DNA from: an uncultured Prochlorococcus sp.
Lineage (GTDB): Bacteria > Cyanobacteriota > Cyanobacteriia > PCC-6307 > Cyanobiaceae
Direction: 5' to 3'
Assembly (NCBI GenBank): GCA_902535185.1
Contig: CACAST010000003.1
Coordinates: forward strand, 1 to 56,281
DNA: 56,281 bases
How positions within the stretch are numbered: position 1 is the first letter of the stretch; the number at the start of each line of letters is the position of its first letter. The position numbers and the translations under genes were made by a program. This document shows positions 23,935-33,851 of this stretch, one piece after another. The notes under the pieces were generated by a model, which was not told where the DNA came from, searched no databases, and saw only the letters and a list, made by a program, of their open reading frames with translations.

Positions 23935-24628
23935 ATTTAAAGGTCAATTTATATTTATTTGTTTTTATAGCATGGATGGATGGATCACCAACTTTTGAAC
24001 CATAAGAAGCAACATATTGCACTCCACAAATTGATGGTTTGCTTGAATTATTAAGTTCCAATATTTCTGCGGAGCATTTTTGAAATTTACTAATGGTCTC
24101 TACCTGATTAATCCTTGAAACGCCTGGCTTATGCACTGTTTGTATAACTAGCTCATCTGCGAAGAAAATATCATCATCCTGGATCTGATTTCTCCCTGTA
24201 ATTCTTGAATCAATATAAAAATCATCTTTTAAATAAGTAATTTGATTATTAATAGATTGAGGATCATTTACAACCTTGATTAAGTTGTCACCAAATATTG
24301 CTTTTCCAATAGATTCAGAATTTTTTGCCCGATTACCAACAATTAAATCCGAATCATTCTTAAAGAAATTTACTTTATAAATAACTGGCTCTTCTGAATT
24401 ATTATTTATATCTTGAGAAGTAACAAGCCAATTGCCTTCGAACCATTTAGGATAAATTAGATCTTTAGAAGTATCAGATAATTTAAAATTTGGCAAATAT
24501 AATTCTGGCCATTGACTTACACGATTTTCCAAAAACTCTCGTACGTTAGAATCTACAAGAGCGAGAGAACTTTCTAAAAAAATTCCTTGAAAAATCAAGC
24601 AAAGAATTAATCCAATAAGAATCTTCAT
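23921..24628 (-). CDS. Exported conserved protein (DUF6816-like)
   Basis: A signal peptide is visible (MKILIGLILCLIFQGIFLE, then SSLALVD with an Ala cleavage site), so the product is exported to the periplasm or thylakoid lumen. The LIYPKWFEGNWLV segment near residue 56 and the beta-rich body resemble a family shared by cyanobacteria and plastids (I believe DUF6816). Function unknown. The start codon is one base away from the start of the divergent crr7-like gene. Confidence 0.65.
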   Translation of the reverse strand: MKILIGLILCLIFQGIFLESSLALVDSNVREFLENRVSQWPELYLPNFKLSDTSKDLIYPKWFEGNWLVTSQDINNNSEEPVIYKVNFFKNDSDLIVGNRAKNSESIGKAIFGDNLIKVVNDPQSINNQITYLKDDFYIDSRITGRNQIQDDDIFFADELVIQTVHKPGVSRINQVETISKFQKCSAEILELNNSSKPSICGVQYVASYGSKVGDPSIHAIKTNKYKLTFKFIES

Positions 24629-24629
24629 T

Positions 24630-24887
24630 ATGTCAAATCCACTAATAAGAGCATCAGATCATTATGTATTATTAGAGCCAGATTCAAAAGAAAAAATTGT
24701 ATCAAAGCAAGAGGCAATTTTATGGTTAAAGAATTGGCTTAGTAAGACAGAAACACAAACAATATATCAAAATATAGAAGATCCTGATCAGAAATTTTTT
24801 GAAGAATTATTGGAAAGCACTTATGAATTAGAAATAAAATTAGGATACGTTATCAAATGGTTTGCAGTAAGAATTGAACCAGATTAA
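24630..24887 (+). CDS. CRR7-like protein (NDH-1 assembly factor family)
   Basis: 85 residues. The pattern DHYVLLEP near the start and LLESTYELEI-x-GYVIKWFAVRIE at the end fits the chlororespiratory reduction 7 family, which helps NDH complex assembly in chloroplasts and is present in cyanobacteria. The match is from memory of the family pattern. Its stop overlaps the end of convergent aroK by 4 bases. Confidence 0.6.
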   Translation: MSNPLIRASDHYVLLEPDSKEKIVSKQEAILWLKNWLSKTETQTIYQNIEDPDQKFFEELLESTYELEIKLGYVIKWFAVRIEPD

Positions 24888-25441
24888 CTAATTATTTCCT
24901 TATGAATTGCATTAATTATTTTCATAGCGACTTCTTCAATATTTTCCCTTTTTACTTGAATTCTTAAATCTGCTTGAGAATACAAATTTTCTCTAGATTG
25001 AAAAATGCTCATATATAAATCATTTAGATTCTTTCCCTGAAGAAGTGGCCTATTTTCAATTTCATTTTTCAATCTTTCAATTGCTATATCTTTGTCGAGA
25101 TCTATCCAAGCAATTATTCCCTGCCTTAAAATTCCCCAGTTTTCCGATTTGGTAACTATTCCTCCACCAGTAGAGATTACTAATGAAGGAATTTTGATAG
25201 TTTCTTTAAGGCAGTTTGCTTCTAATTCACGGAAATTATTTTCTCCTTCATCATTAAAAATTTGATTGATAGATTTTTTTGCCAACTTCTCTATTAACGA
25301 ATCTAAATCAATATATTTATACTTCAATAATTCAGCCAACTTCAAACCGGTTTGTGACTTACCAGAACCCATCATTCCTATTAAAAATATGCTTCTGCCT
25401 TTTAAAGTATGAACTGTTTTTTTGATAATGGATTGTTCCAT
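24884..25441 (-). CDS. aroK: Shikimate kinase
   Basis: Phosphorylates shikimate in aromatic amino acid synthesis. The 185-residue protein has a P-loop GMMGSGKSQ at 22-30, the DLDSLIEK substrate motif, STGGGIV with shikimate-binding Gly residues, and ENRPLLQG of the lid. Monocistronic on the minus strand. Confidence 0.93.
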   Translation of the reverse strand: MEQSIIKKTVHTLKGRSIFLIGMMGSGKSQTGLKLAELLKYKYIDLDSLIEKLAKKSINQIFNDEGENNFRELEANCLKETIKIPSLVISTGGGIVTKSENWGILRQGIIAWIDLDKDIAIERLKNEIENRPLLQGKNLNDLYMSIFQSRENLYSQADLRIQVKRENIEEVAMKIINAIHKEIIS

Positions 25442-25491
25442 AAAGACAAAAGCGTATTTAAAACCTTAAGATAGTATTATCGCAGAAAGGT

Positions 25492-26418
25492 ATGACTTCT
25501 ACACAATCCAAACCATTACATGGAAAAGGACGTGAATGCGTCATAACTCGACGTGCCTGCTTTAGTTCTAGTCACCGTTATTGGCTTCCTGAAAAAACCC
25601 CAGAAGAAAATTTATCTCTTTTTGGAAATTGCAGTATTGCACCAGGTCATGGTCATAATTATGAACTTATTGTTTCAATGGGTGGAGAACTAGACTCTGA
25701 TGGAATGGTACTTAATCTCTCTGATGTTAAACACTCTATTAAAGATAAGGTTACTGGACAATTAGATTTTCGTTTTTTAAATGATGTCTGGCCTGAATTT
25801 AATGTTAATAATCAAGAGGGTATACTTCCCACAACTGAAGCATTAGTAAAGGTTATTTGGAGTCGTCTAAAGGATGATTTACCTCTTACAAGTCTAAGAC
25901 TTTATGAAAACCCAAATTTATGGGCAGATTATTTTGGAAAAAACATGGAAGCATTTTTAACAGTACAAACTCATTTTGCAGCCGCTCATAGACTTGCAAA
26001 AGAAGAGATTTCCTTTGATGAAAATAAAAAAATCTATGGGAAATGTGCCAGAGTTAATGGACATGGTCATAACTATCTTGTCGATATAACTGTAAAAGGA
26101 GACATTGATAAAAGAACGGGAATGGTTTGCGACTTATCTGCGCTCCAGGACATAATTAATGATTTGGTTGTTGAACAACTAGATCATACCTTTCTAAACA
26201 AAGACATCGAATTTTTCCAGAATTGTGTTCCAACTGCTGAAAATATAGCTTTATATATTTCTGATATTCTTAAAAATCCAATACATGAACTTGGTGCAAC
26301 ATTACACAAAATAAGACTTCAAGAGAGCCCAAATAATGCTGCAGAAATTTATGTTGATCAAAAGCTAACCAATTCATTAAAGTTGAAACTTGAAAATAGT
26401 TTAGTCTCACAAACTTGA
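25492..26418 (+). CDS. Tandem 6-pyruvoyl-tetrahydropterin synthase (PTPS/QueD) fusion
   Basis: Two PTPS domains in one 308-residue chain. Domain 1 covers about 18-150 and domain 2 about 155-300. Both have the zinc His residues (28, 53, 55 and 166, 191, 193) and the active-site Cys (47 and 185). Domain 2 has the catalytic Asp-His pair at 231-232 (QLDHTFLN), but domain 1 reads QLDFRFLN, so the His is Phe93. The enzyme acts in pterin or queuosine precursor synthesis. Domain 1 is probably impaired or serves structure or another substrate. The RibD-like gene overlaps its stop. Confidence 0.87.
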   Translation: MTSTQSKPLHGKGRECVITRRACFSSSHRYWLPEKTPEENLSLFGNCSIAPGHGHNYELIVSMGGELDSDGMVLNLSDVKHSIKDKVTGQLDFRFLNDVWPEFNVNNQEGILPTTEALVKVIWSRLKDDLPLTSLRLYENPNLWADYFGKNMEAFLTVQTHFAAAHRLAKEEISFDENKKIYGKCARVNGHGHNYLVDITVKGDIDKRTGMVCDLSALQDIINDLVVEQLDHTFLNKDIEFFQNCVPTAENIALYISDILKNPIHELGATLHKIRLQESPNNAAEIYVDQKLTNSLKLKLENSLVSQT

Positions 26419-27065
26419 GTATCCCAAAAGTAATAATTGTTATAGCATCTAGCCTTGATGGGAGAATTGCATTTCCTGGAGGTGGAGAATCGCATCTTGG
26501 AAGCAAAAAAGATAAAAAAATGTTAAACCAACACTTATCAATGGTTGACGCCACCATTTTTGGTTTAGGTACTTTAATTGCTCATCAATCAACTTACCTA
26601 ATTAAAAATCTCAATGGTAATGACGAAGTAACAATATCAAAAAAACAACCAATTTCTATAGTTGCTTCAAATAGCAAAAAATTCAATAGTAATTGGGAAT
26701 ACTTTCGTCAACCAATTAGAAGATGGCTAATAAGCTCAAGTAAAGTTGATAATTCGCCTAATAATGAGTTCGAGAAACAACTCTTTTTCGAAGATTCATG
26801 GAGTAAAACTTTAATTTTACTTAAAAAACAAGGGATAAATGATCTAGCTCTTTTAGGAGGTGCAAAACTTATAAATTCATTTATAAAAGAGGATCTAATA
26901 ACAGATATAAAAATTACAATAATTCCAAAAATTATTGGAGGTAAATATACATGGATACCTCCAGAAGAAACAAATGATATTTTTAATCTCAAAAGACTAT
27001 GGGAAATAAAATCTATTAAAAATTTAATGAATAATGAAATCCATATTCATTACAAAAAAATTTGA
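26415..27065 (+). CDS. RibD C-terminal domain-like reductase
   Basis: A 216-residue stand-alone reductase of the RibD_C/dihydrofolate-reductase-like fold, with VIIVIASSLDGRIAFPGG at the start, GSKKDKKMLNQHLSMVDATIFG, and LALLGGAKLINSFI near the C-terminus. It likely reduces a pyrimidine intermediate of riboflavin synthesis or a pterin. No deaminase domain is present. The start is TTG in a TTGA overlap with the PTPS gene, so the two are probably translated together. Confidence 0.82.
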   Translation: MSIPKVIIVIASSLDGRIAFPGGGESHLGSKKDKKMLNQHLSMVDATIFGLGTLIAHQSTYLIKNLNGNDEVTISKKQPISIVASNSKKFNSNWEYFRQPIRRWLISSSKVDNSPNNEFEKQLFFEDSWSKTLILLKKQGINDLALLGGAKLINSFIKEDLITDIKITIIPKIIGGKYTWIPPEETNDIFNLKRLWEIKSIKNLMNNEIHIHYKKI

Positions 27066-27082
27066 AATAGATTCAATAATAA

Positions 27083-28237
27083 ATGAACCAAAAAATACAT
27101 AAAGTTGAAGTCAAATTGTCAATTAAGGAAATCTCCAAGGAAATATGGAATGAATTAACAAATGAAATCAATAATCCATTCTATGAATGGACTTGGCTTA
27201 AAAACCTTGAAATATCAAAAAGTGTCTCAAGAGAAACTGGTTGGCAACCTCTATATTTTGTTGCTTATAAAAATGAAGAAATATTAGGAATTGCTCCACT
27301 TTTTTTAAAAAATCATAGCTATGGAGAATTTATTTTTGATCAATCATTTGCAAGATTGGCTCAAGAGCTGAATTTAAATTATTACCCTAAATTAATTGGA
27401 ATGAGTCCTTATAGTCCTATAAATGGATATCAATTTCTTTATAAAAAAAATGAAGATAAGAAAGAAATTACAAATTTACTTATCAACCATATCGAAAGCT
27501 TTGCGATTACAAACAAAATTTTAAGTTGTAATTTTTTATACATTGACGAAAGCTGGGGCCACTATCTTAAATCTTTGGGATACCATAAATGGATAAATTC
27601 CAGCAGTGAATGGAGGAGTAATGGAGAAAAGACGTTTGATGATTTTCTTTGTAGATTTAACTCTAATCAGAGAAAAAATATCAAAAAAGAGAGGAAATCA
27701 ATAACTAAACAAGATGTAAAAGTAGAAATTTTTAATGAGGATGATATCAACCAAGAAATCCTGAAAAAAATGCATAATTTTTATGAACAGCATTGTTCTA
27801 GGTGGGGAGTTTGGGGAAGTAAATATCTAACATCTACATTTTTCGAAAAAATTGTTGCTAATAAAAAAAATATTTTACTTTTTAGCGCATCAAAAAATGA
27901 TTCAAATGATATTTTTGCTATGTCGATGTGCGTTAAAAATAAAAACAACTTATGGGGTAGATATTGGGGTAGTCAAGAAGACATATCTAATTTACATTTT
28001 GAATTGTGCTACTACCAGCCAATTGAATGGGCAATAAAAAATAATATCCATTTTTTTGATCCTGGAGCGGGTGGTAAACATAAAAGGCGGAGAGGTTTTT
28101 TTGCAAAAAGCACCATTAGCTTGCATAAGTGGTTTGACAAAAATATGGAAAATATAATTTATCCTTGGCTAAATGAAGTTAATAAACAAACCGAGACGGA
28201 AATTGAATTTGAGAATAATTCTATACCCTTTAAATAA
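27083..28237 (+). CDS. FemAB/GNAT-like acyltransferase (COG3146 family)
   Basis: 384 residues. N-terminal ISKEIWNELTNEINNPFYEWTWL and LGIAPLFLKNHSYGEFIFD, then RFNSNQRKNIKKERK and FDPGAGGKHKRRRGF at the C-terminus, are the hallmarks of a widely distributed family annotated as GNAT N-acetyltransferase or peptidogalycan biosynthesis protein. The substrate is not known. It follows the RibD-like gene by 17 bases and may share its transcript. Confidence 0.8.
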   Translation: MNQKIHKVEVKLSIKEISKEIWNELTNEINNPFYEWTWLKNLEISKSVSRETGWQPLYFVAYKNEEILGIAPLFLKNHSYGEFIFDQSFARLAQELNLNYYPKLIGMSPYSPINGYQFLYKKNEDKKEITNLLINHIESFAITNKILSCNFLYIDESWGHYLKSLGYHKWINSSSEWRSNGEKTFDDFLCRFNSNQRKNIKKERKSITKQDVKVEIFNEDDINQEILKKMHNFYEQHCSRWGVWGSKYLTSTFFEKIVANKKNILLFSASKNDSNDIFAMSMCVKNKNNLWGRYWGSQEDISNLHFELCYYQPIEWAIKNNIHFFDPGAGGKHKRRRGFFAKSTISLHKWFDKNMENIIYPWLNEVNKQTETEIEFENNSIPFK

Positions 28238-28298
28238 AAAATTATTTGGCTTTTCTAAAGATTATATTAGTAATATAGTTTTTTTTTAACTTCTAATA

Positions 28299-28685
28299 AT
28301 GGATTCTAGTAAAAGTTTAGATGAAAAAATAAAGATTGATAATAATCTATCGAACCGATATATAGATTTAGATCCAAACGGTTATTTTATTATAAAAGTA
28401 GATTTAGAGGAGAATAAAATAATTTTAGAGCACTTTTTAAATAACATCGATGAAGAAGGCTTTGCTATTGACCCAGAAACAAATGAACCAATTAAATGCG
28501 ACTCTCAAAATAAAAGAGTTAGTAATGAAGTTTTTAAAGGTATTAGTGCGAAACAACTTGGCATATTAATTACTGAAGAAAGAAATGACTTAATAACCAG
28601 ATTCGATCATGCTCTATATTTAGGCCGGGAACTACAAAAAGCAGAAGAATGTTTATACAAAAAATTACCATATATCCAAGATTAA
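28299..28685 (+). CDS. DUF4346 protein, 128 aa
   Basis: Residues 20-115 (DLDPNGYFIIKVD, GFAIDPETNEPIKCD, ITRFDHALYLGRELQKAE) fit DUF4346, a cyanobacterial family without known function. No signal peptide or membrane helix. It is followed by an inverted repeat and petL. Confidence 0.7.
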   Translation: MDSSKSLDEKIKIDNNLSNRYIDLDPNGYFIIKVDLEENKIILEHFLNNIDEEGFAIDPETNEPIKCDSQNKRVSNEVFKGISAKQLGILITEERNDLITRFDHALYLGRELQKAEECLYKKLPYIQD

Positions 28686-28693
28686 GAAATTAA

Positions 28694-28729
28694 ACGAAAA
28701 AATCTAATCTTTTCATCTGATGTTAGATT
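28694..28729 (-). terminator. Candidate terminator on the minus strand, beyond petL
   Basis: AATCTAA (28701-28707) and TTAGATT (28723-28729) pair perfectly, with a 15-base loop. On the minus strand a run of T follows the stem. Leftward rimO transcripts could end here, running antisense to petL. The stem is AT-rich and weak. Confidence 0.35.
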
Positions 28730-28749
28730 AAATAAAAATAAAAAAATTA

Positions 28750-28842
28750 ATGAACATCATTTTCTATTTTGCATTTATTGGGTTTGGTTTTGGAGCTGCT
28801 TTCGCATTAGATAAGCTTTTAAGAGCAGTTAAATTAATTTAA
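28750..28842 (+). CDS. petL: Cytochrome b6f subunit PetL (probable)
   Basis: 30-residue ORF made almost entirely of one membrane helix (MNIIFYFAFIGFGFGAAFAL) with the C-terminal LLRAVKLI, which resembles the end of cyanobacterial PetL proteins. PetL is a 30-32 residue subunit of the cytochrome b6f complex in the thylakoid. The gene is too short for usual cut-offs. The rimO stop is 4 bases away, convergent. Confidence 0.65.
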   Translation: MNIIFYFAFIGFGFGAAFALDKLLRAVKLI

Positions 28843-28845
28843 AAA

Positions 28846-30210
28846 CTACAAAATTTTAATAATCTCTCCATACAAATCATATTCATCCGCAAAAGAAATA
28901 TTTGCTTCAACGAATTTACCAATATAATTTTTTAAATAATTTTTAGTATTAATAGATAAAATCACATTTCCGTCAATTTCAGGAGCGAAATTGTAGGACC
29001 TACCTATTAATTCGTTATTATCTGATATTTTTTCTACCAAAACTTTCATTTTTGAACCAACATATGCCTGATTTTTATCTTTAGAGATATTTTGTTGAAC
29101 TGAAATAACATTATCTTTTCTTGCCTCTGCAACCTCGGGGAATACTCTATTTGGTAAATCAAAAGCTGCAGTTCCGTCCTCAGGAGAAAAAATAAACACT
29201 CCTACATGATCAAATTTGTGCCTATACAAAAATTCCACAAGATGTTCAAAATGCTCTTTTTTTTCTCCTGGGAAACCAACAATGAGACTAGTCCTTAATA
29301 CAGCAGATGGGATTTCTTTTCTAATTTTCTCCAAAATTGATTCATTCAAAGAAGCCTGCCAAGGTCTATTCATACTCCTCAACACATCTGGATGACTATG
29401 CTGAAGTGGTAAATCAAAGTAAGGCACAATATTCTCTGAATCTTTGAAAGCTCTAATAACATCATCAGTTAAACCTGTTGGATAAGCATAATGTATCCTG
29501 ATCCAAGGAATTGGAACTTTAGAAAGCTCATTCAAAAGTTTGGCTAATGATGGTTTTCCATAAATATCGTGACCATAATTAGTTGTTATTTGACTAATTA
29601 ATATTATTTCTTGTATCCCTTGCTTTGCAAGACTTATGGCTTCTGAAACTATAGATTCTATTGTTCTACTTCTTTGGGGACCTCTCAATTTAGGAATAAT
29701 ACAAAAAGCGCAACTATAGTTGCAGCCTTCAGCAATACGAAGATAAGCAACAAATTTGTTTTTATCTACAAAACGAGGCATTTCCTCATCTGCAATAAAT
29801 TCAGGTATTTTTGAAACCTCATTAACGATTTCCCCTTTTTCTACTCTGTCTAAAACCTTGGCTATTTTTTGATAATCTCCTGTCCCAACCAAACCTTTTA
29901 TTTCAGGGATTTCTTTTATAAGCTCATCTTTAAAATGCTGAGCCATACAGCCTGCAACTATTACTTCCTTTCCTTGATTTGTATATTCTAGAATTTTTCT
30001 AATAGATTCTTCTCTAGCTGTTTCAATAAAACTGCAAGTATTTACAACAACAACATTTGCATCATTTATATTACTGTCAACTTCATAACCCTCTTTATCT
30101 AATAAGCCTTGCATATGTTCAGTATCAACAAGATTTTTCTCACAACCAACATGACTGAATGCAATCTTAGATCGTTTTTTTTCTTTTACATTGAGACTAT
30201 TTTTTTTCAC
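28846..30210 (-). CDS. rimO: Ribosomal protein S12 methylthiotransferase
   Basis: Radical-SAM enzyme that methylthiolates an Asp of ribosomal protein S12. The 454-residue length is typical. The N-terminal MTTase domain has Cys at about 23, 57 and 88 ([24 protein letters not shown]) for a second cluster. The radical-SAM motif CNYSCAFC follows, with [11 protein letters not shown] just after it, which separates RimO from MiaB. A C-terminal TRAM domain is present. The start is GTG. Confidence 0.93.
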   Translation of the reverse strand: MKKNSLNVKEKKRSKIAFSHVGCEKNLVDTEHMQGLLDKEGYEVDSNINDANVVVVNTCSFIETAREESIRKILEYTNQGKEVIVAGCMAQHFKDELIKEIPEIKGLVGTGDYQKIAKVLDRVEKGEIVNEVSKIPEFIADEEMPRFVDKNKFVAYLRIAEGCNYSCAFCIIPKLRGPQRSRTIESIVSEAISLAKQGIQEIILISQITTNYGHDIYGKPSLAKLLNELSKVPIPWIRIHYAYPTGLTDDVIRAFKDSENIVPYFDLPLQHSHPDVLRSMNRPWQASLNESILEKIRKEIPSAVLRTSLIVGFPGEKKEHFEHLVEFLYRHKFDHVGVFIFSPEDGTAAFDLPNRVFPEVAEARKDNVISVQQNISKDKNQAYVGSKMKVLVEKISDNNELIGRSYNFAPEIDGNVILSINTKNYLKNYIGKFVEANISFADEYDLYGEIIKIL

Positions 30211-30313
30211 AAATTGAAAAATAAGAATTAAAGGATTTAAAAAGCATTTCGTATATAACTTTCATGCCAAGATAATATTAGGATAGATAATGTAAATAAC
30301 AAACTTTTTTTGT

Positions 30314-31249
30314 ATGGCCCTTAAGACTTTAAACAGGAGAAATAAAAAAGATTTGAAATGGCCAAAAATAGTAATCGCAATTCTTAGCACTATAGGCATT
30401 GTTGATACCGGTTCGATTACTTTAAAAAAATGGGGATTATTTACTTCGCTTTCATGTCCAGGGATACAAAATGGTTGTGAAACGGTTTTAAATAGTCCTT
30501 GGGGTACTCTATTTGAAAATAATCAAGTTGATATACCTCTCTCATTAGCTGGATTCATAACATATTCATCAATATTAGTTATCACAATAATACTCTCGCT
30601 TAATTTAATTTCCCCAAAAGAAAAACTAAATAAGTTTTTATGGTGGTTAGTATTTCTCATTTCTTGTGCGTCATCAACATTTAGCTTTTTATTGATAAAT
30701 ATAATGTTTTTTAAGATTCAAGCATATTGCTTTTTTTGTATACTTTCAGCAATTTTATCGTTTTCTATCTTTATAGTTTCTATGATTGGAGCAAAGTTTG
30801 AAAGTAGAGAACCTATGATTTTTAGAGGTTTCATTGTAGCCATTAGTGTTCTGCTGGGGGGGCTAATTTGGTCAACAAACGTCGACCCCTCTAATGCTAT
30901 TGATGTTGCAAACCCCACTGAGAATGTATCGCCAATAATTACCACTTCAAGCTCTCCCCAGAAGGTAAAGTTTGCAAAATTTTTAAGTGAAAACAATATT
31001 GTTATGTATAGTGCATACTGGTGCCCTCATTGTCACGATCAGAAACAATTATTTGGTAAGGAAGCAGTTAAAGAATTAAAAGTAGTTGAGTGTGCTAAAG
31101 ATGGCAAAGATAATGAGTATGAGTTATGCCAAACGAAAGGAATCAGTGGATTTCCTTCTTGGGAAATAAATGGAGAAATTATTAGTGGTACGCGTGACTT
31201 AAATGAATTAGCAACAAAAGCCAACTATCAGGGAAATCTTAATTTTTAA
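30314..31249 (+). CDS. VKOR-thioredoxin fusion protein
   Basis: Forms disulfide bonds in exported proteins, using quinone as electron acceptor. The 311-residue chain has a VKOR domain with four to five membrane helices. It has the loop Cys pair Cys48 and Cys55 and the active-site CxxC at 139-142 (YCFFC). A C-terminal thioredoxin-like domain follows, with WCPHC at 234-238 and a cis-Pro in GFPSW. This fusion is typical of cyanobacteria. The end overlaps the convergent nadB by 11 bases. Confidence 0.92.
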   Translation: MALKTLNRRNKKDLKWPKIVIAILSTIGIVDTGSITLKKWGLFTSLSCPGIQNGCETVLNSPWGTLFENNQVDIPLSLAGFITYSSILVITIILSLNLISPKEKLNKFLWWLVFLISCASSTFSFLLINIMFFKIQAYCFFCILSAILSFSIFIVSMIGAKFESREPMIFRGFIVAISVLLGGLIWSTNVDPSNAIDVANPTENVSPIITTSSSPQKVKFAKFLSENNIVMYSAYWCPHCHDQKQLFGKEAVKELKVVECAKDGKDNEYELCQTKGISGFPSWEINGEIISGTRDLNELATKANYQGNLNF

Positions 31250-32906
31250 TGAATCTTTTTTGAATTTTTTGATCTAACTGTTGTCTAGTATGGCATTGCC
31301 AATTTTTATCTTTATTAGGGAAATCATCTCTATAATGCCCTCCTCTACTTTCCTCTCTAAATAGACAAGCTTTTAATAAAGTTATGGTGGTTATTTGTCT
31401 ATTCTTTAAATCAAGTAAAAGATTTAATGCTCTTCTATTGCGTTCACTAAGTTTTATTTTTTGATCAAATTTTATTTTTTCAAGACTATTTAATAAATCA
31501 TTTTTATTTAATTTATCTATATCATTTTTAATGTAATTTAAAAATTTACTCATATTTACCTCATTTCGAGATACACCTAAATTTAACCAACATAGTTTTC
31601 TTAGTTCATCAATTTTTTCAGCAATTATAGAAATTTGATCTTCTTTAGGATCTTCAATATCTAACTCTTGAAATGATCTATCAAATTTTTCAAATTTAGA
31701 AAGGTCATTCAAAACAATTGAAGACATTTTTCTTGCGAAAACAAGACACTCCATCAGTGAATTACTTGCCAATCTATTAGCACCATGCACACCTGTAGAA
31801 GCAACTTCTCCAACGGCATATAATCCTTTTCTTGTTGAAGATGCATTTAGATCAGTTTTAACACCTCCCATCCAATAATGAGCTGCAGGAGCTACGGGAA
31901 TAACCTCATTTAAAGGGTTAACGCCATAATCTTGGCATCGACTTAAGATCGTGGGAAAGCGCTCTACAATTTTTTCTGGGTCAATATACCGAAGATCTAA
32001 GCCAACATGGTCTACATTATTATCATGCATATTTTTCATAATTGCTCTACTTACCTGATCTCTAGTAGATAGATCACGATTTTCAAGATTTTTAACTGGA
32101 CTTTCACCATTTTTATCAACTAAAATCGCTCCTTCCCCTCTAAGTGCCTCAGATATTAAGAAGCAAGGTGCACCATAAAATTTTAAAGCTGTTGGATGAA
32201 ATTGCACGAACTCTAAATCTTCGATAGCAGCTCCTGCTTTCCATGCAAGAGCAATCCCTTCACCAGAGGATTGAGCAGGATTTGTTGTATTTGTAAATAA
32301 GTGCCCACCACCACCTGTAGCCAAAACAACAGCTCTAGATTTAATCCAGTATAAATTTGCCCCATCAAGAACCTGCACTCCTCTACATTCTTTATTTTCA
32401 ATGAGAAGTTCAGTTACTCTTACACCCCTGCAGTGAAGAATATTTTTTTGATTCTCAATATGATCTTCTAGAACTTCAACTAATGCTCTTCCAGTACGAT
32501 CCTTAACATGTAAGACTCTTCTTCGTGAATGGGCTGCTTCCAAGGTAGTAGCTAGTTGATCAGAACTTTGATCAAAAATCATCCCTAAATTCTGCAACCT
32601 TTCTACACAACCTGGAGCTTCTTTAACTAGCATTTCTACAGCTTGAAAATCACATAGTCCATCACCTGCTTTTAAAGTATCATCAGCATGAAGATCAAAT
32701 GAATCATCTTGTCTAACAACAGATGCAATACCTCCTTGAGCCCATCTACTGGAAGACACTTTACTAGTATTTCTATTTAAAAGAAGCACTTTTAAATTTG
32801 AGGGTAATTCAAGACAAGTCATAAGGCCAGCAGCTCCAGCGCCTATAACGATTACATCCCAATTATTTATTGGTATCGGTTCTTGCGAAAATGGAGGCCT
32901 TAACAT
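31239..32906 (-). CDS. nadB: L-aspartate oxidase
   Basis: FAD-dependent first enzyme of de novo NAD synthesis, oxidising aspartate to iminoaspartate. The 555-residue length fits. The FAD site VIGAGAAGLMT is at about 20-30, SSRWAQGGIA follows, and there is a FVQFHPTAL segment with catalytic residues. GGVKTDLNASSTRKGLYAVGE is also in place. Its start shares one base with the DUF3120 stop. Confidence 0.94.
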   Translation of the reverse strand: MLRPPFSQEPIPINNWDVIVIGAGAAGLMTCLELPSNLKVLLLNRNTSKVSSSRWAQGGIASVVRQDDSFDLHADDTLKAGDGLCDFQAVEMLVKEAPGCVERLQNLGMIFDQSSDQLATTLEAAHSRRRVLHVKDRTGRALVEVLEDHIENQKNILHCRGVRVTELLIENKECRGVQVLDGANLYWIKSRAVVLATGGGGHLFTNTTNPAQSSGEGIALAWKAGAAIEDLEFVQFHPTALKFYGAPCFLISEALRGEGAILVDKNGESPVKNLENRDLSTRDQVSRAIMKNMHDNNVDHVGLDLRYIDPEKIVERFPTILSRCQDYGVNPLNEVIPVAPAAHYWMGGVKTDLNASSTRKGLYAVGEVASTGVHGANRLASNSLMECLVFARKMSSIVLNDLSKFEKFDRSFQELDIEDPKEDQISIIAEKIDELRKLCWLNLGVSRNEVNMSKFLNYIKNDIDKLNKNDLLNSLEKIKFDQKIKLSERNRRALNLLLDLKNRQITTITLLKACLFREESRGGHYRDDFPNKDKNWQCHTRQQLDQKIQKRFIKN

Positions 32907-33673
32907 TAAACCAATCCACTAAAAGTTGGTTGCAGAATTGCTATAACAATAAAAATACCATCAACAATTAATGTCGTTTGAATTACATATCCAGCAACTA
33001 AGAGTGCTTTACCATTAGTAGTATTGATTGTGCCAGAATTTAAAATTTCTTTTGAAATAAACCAAAGTATAGTAGCAACAAAAACGATAATAGATAATGA
33101 TTTTATTTGAATAAGACTCTCTGAAGTTTTTTGAAGAATAATGGGTGCATTTTCAGAATCTGCTGTAATTACCTGCTTCCATTGATCCATGATTCCGATT
33201 AAAAATATTGTAATGTCGGTAACTGCGGTTCCAAATAATGAAGAAATATAGAAACTTGAACCTATTTTCCATTTAGTACCAAATCCAATTAAAGCTAATG
33301 GGAGAACTACAGCTTCAACAGGTATGTGTAGGATAGGAAATGGACTTAACCAACCCCAGAACAAACATCCACCAAGCCAACTACCTGATATACCAAGTAA
33401 TAATGAACTGACAATAAACCACTTATTTGATCCTTTCTGACTCAAAACAATTGCCACTAAGACAATAATAAAAGTAAAACAAAGAGCACTTATTGGTTCC
33501 AATCTAACCCAAGGGGCTTGAAAAAAAATAGGTAAAATTACAAAAAAAGAAGACCACAATCTTAAAGATAAAGGATTTGATAAAAAACTATTTTCATATG
33601 AATCAACTGTCTTATGGGATTCATAATTGAATTTATCTTTTACTTCTAAATTTTTTGTAATTAATTCTTTCAA
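32906..33673 (-). CDS. DUF3120 membrane protein
   Basis: 255 residues with about six membrane helices. The segments FFQAPWVRLEP, SWLGGCLFWGWL, HIPVEAVVLPLAL and IGSSFYISSLFGTAVTD match DUF3120, a cyanobacterial membrane family of unknown function. The start is TTG. Co-transcribed with nadB (TAATG junction). Confidence 0.75.
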   Translation of the reverse strand: MKELITKNLEVKDKFNYESHKTVDSYENSFLSNPLSLRLWSSFFVILPIFFQAPWVRLEPISALCFTFIIVLVAIVLSQKGSNKWFIVSSLLLGISGSWLGGCLFWGWLSPFPILHIPVEAVVLPLALIGFGTKWKIGSSFYISSLFGTAVTDITIFLIGIMDQWKQVITADSENAPIILQKTSESLIQIKSLSIIVFVATILWFISKEILNSGTINTTNGKALLVAGYVIQTTLIVDGIFIVIAILQPTFSGLV

Positions 33674-33851
33674 TGAATAAGGCTATTTTAGTTAATCTAA
33701 ATCGTGTTTTAGAAAACTGCGAATGACATATTTTAATAAATAAAAGGCCCATAATTTGACACCTATATTTAGTTTTTTAAAAGTATTTAATACACTTTGA
33801 GCCATATATAAGTTTAGAATAAATATAAACAAGAGTATTTGGCCTTAAATT

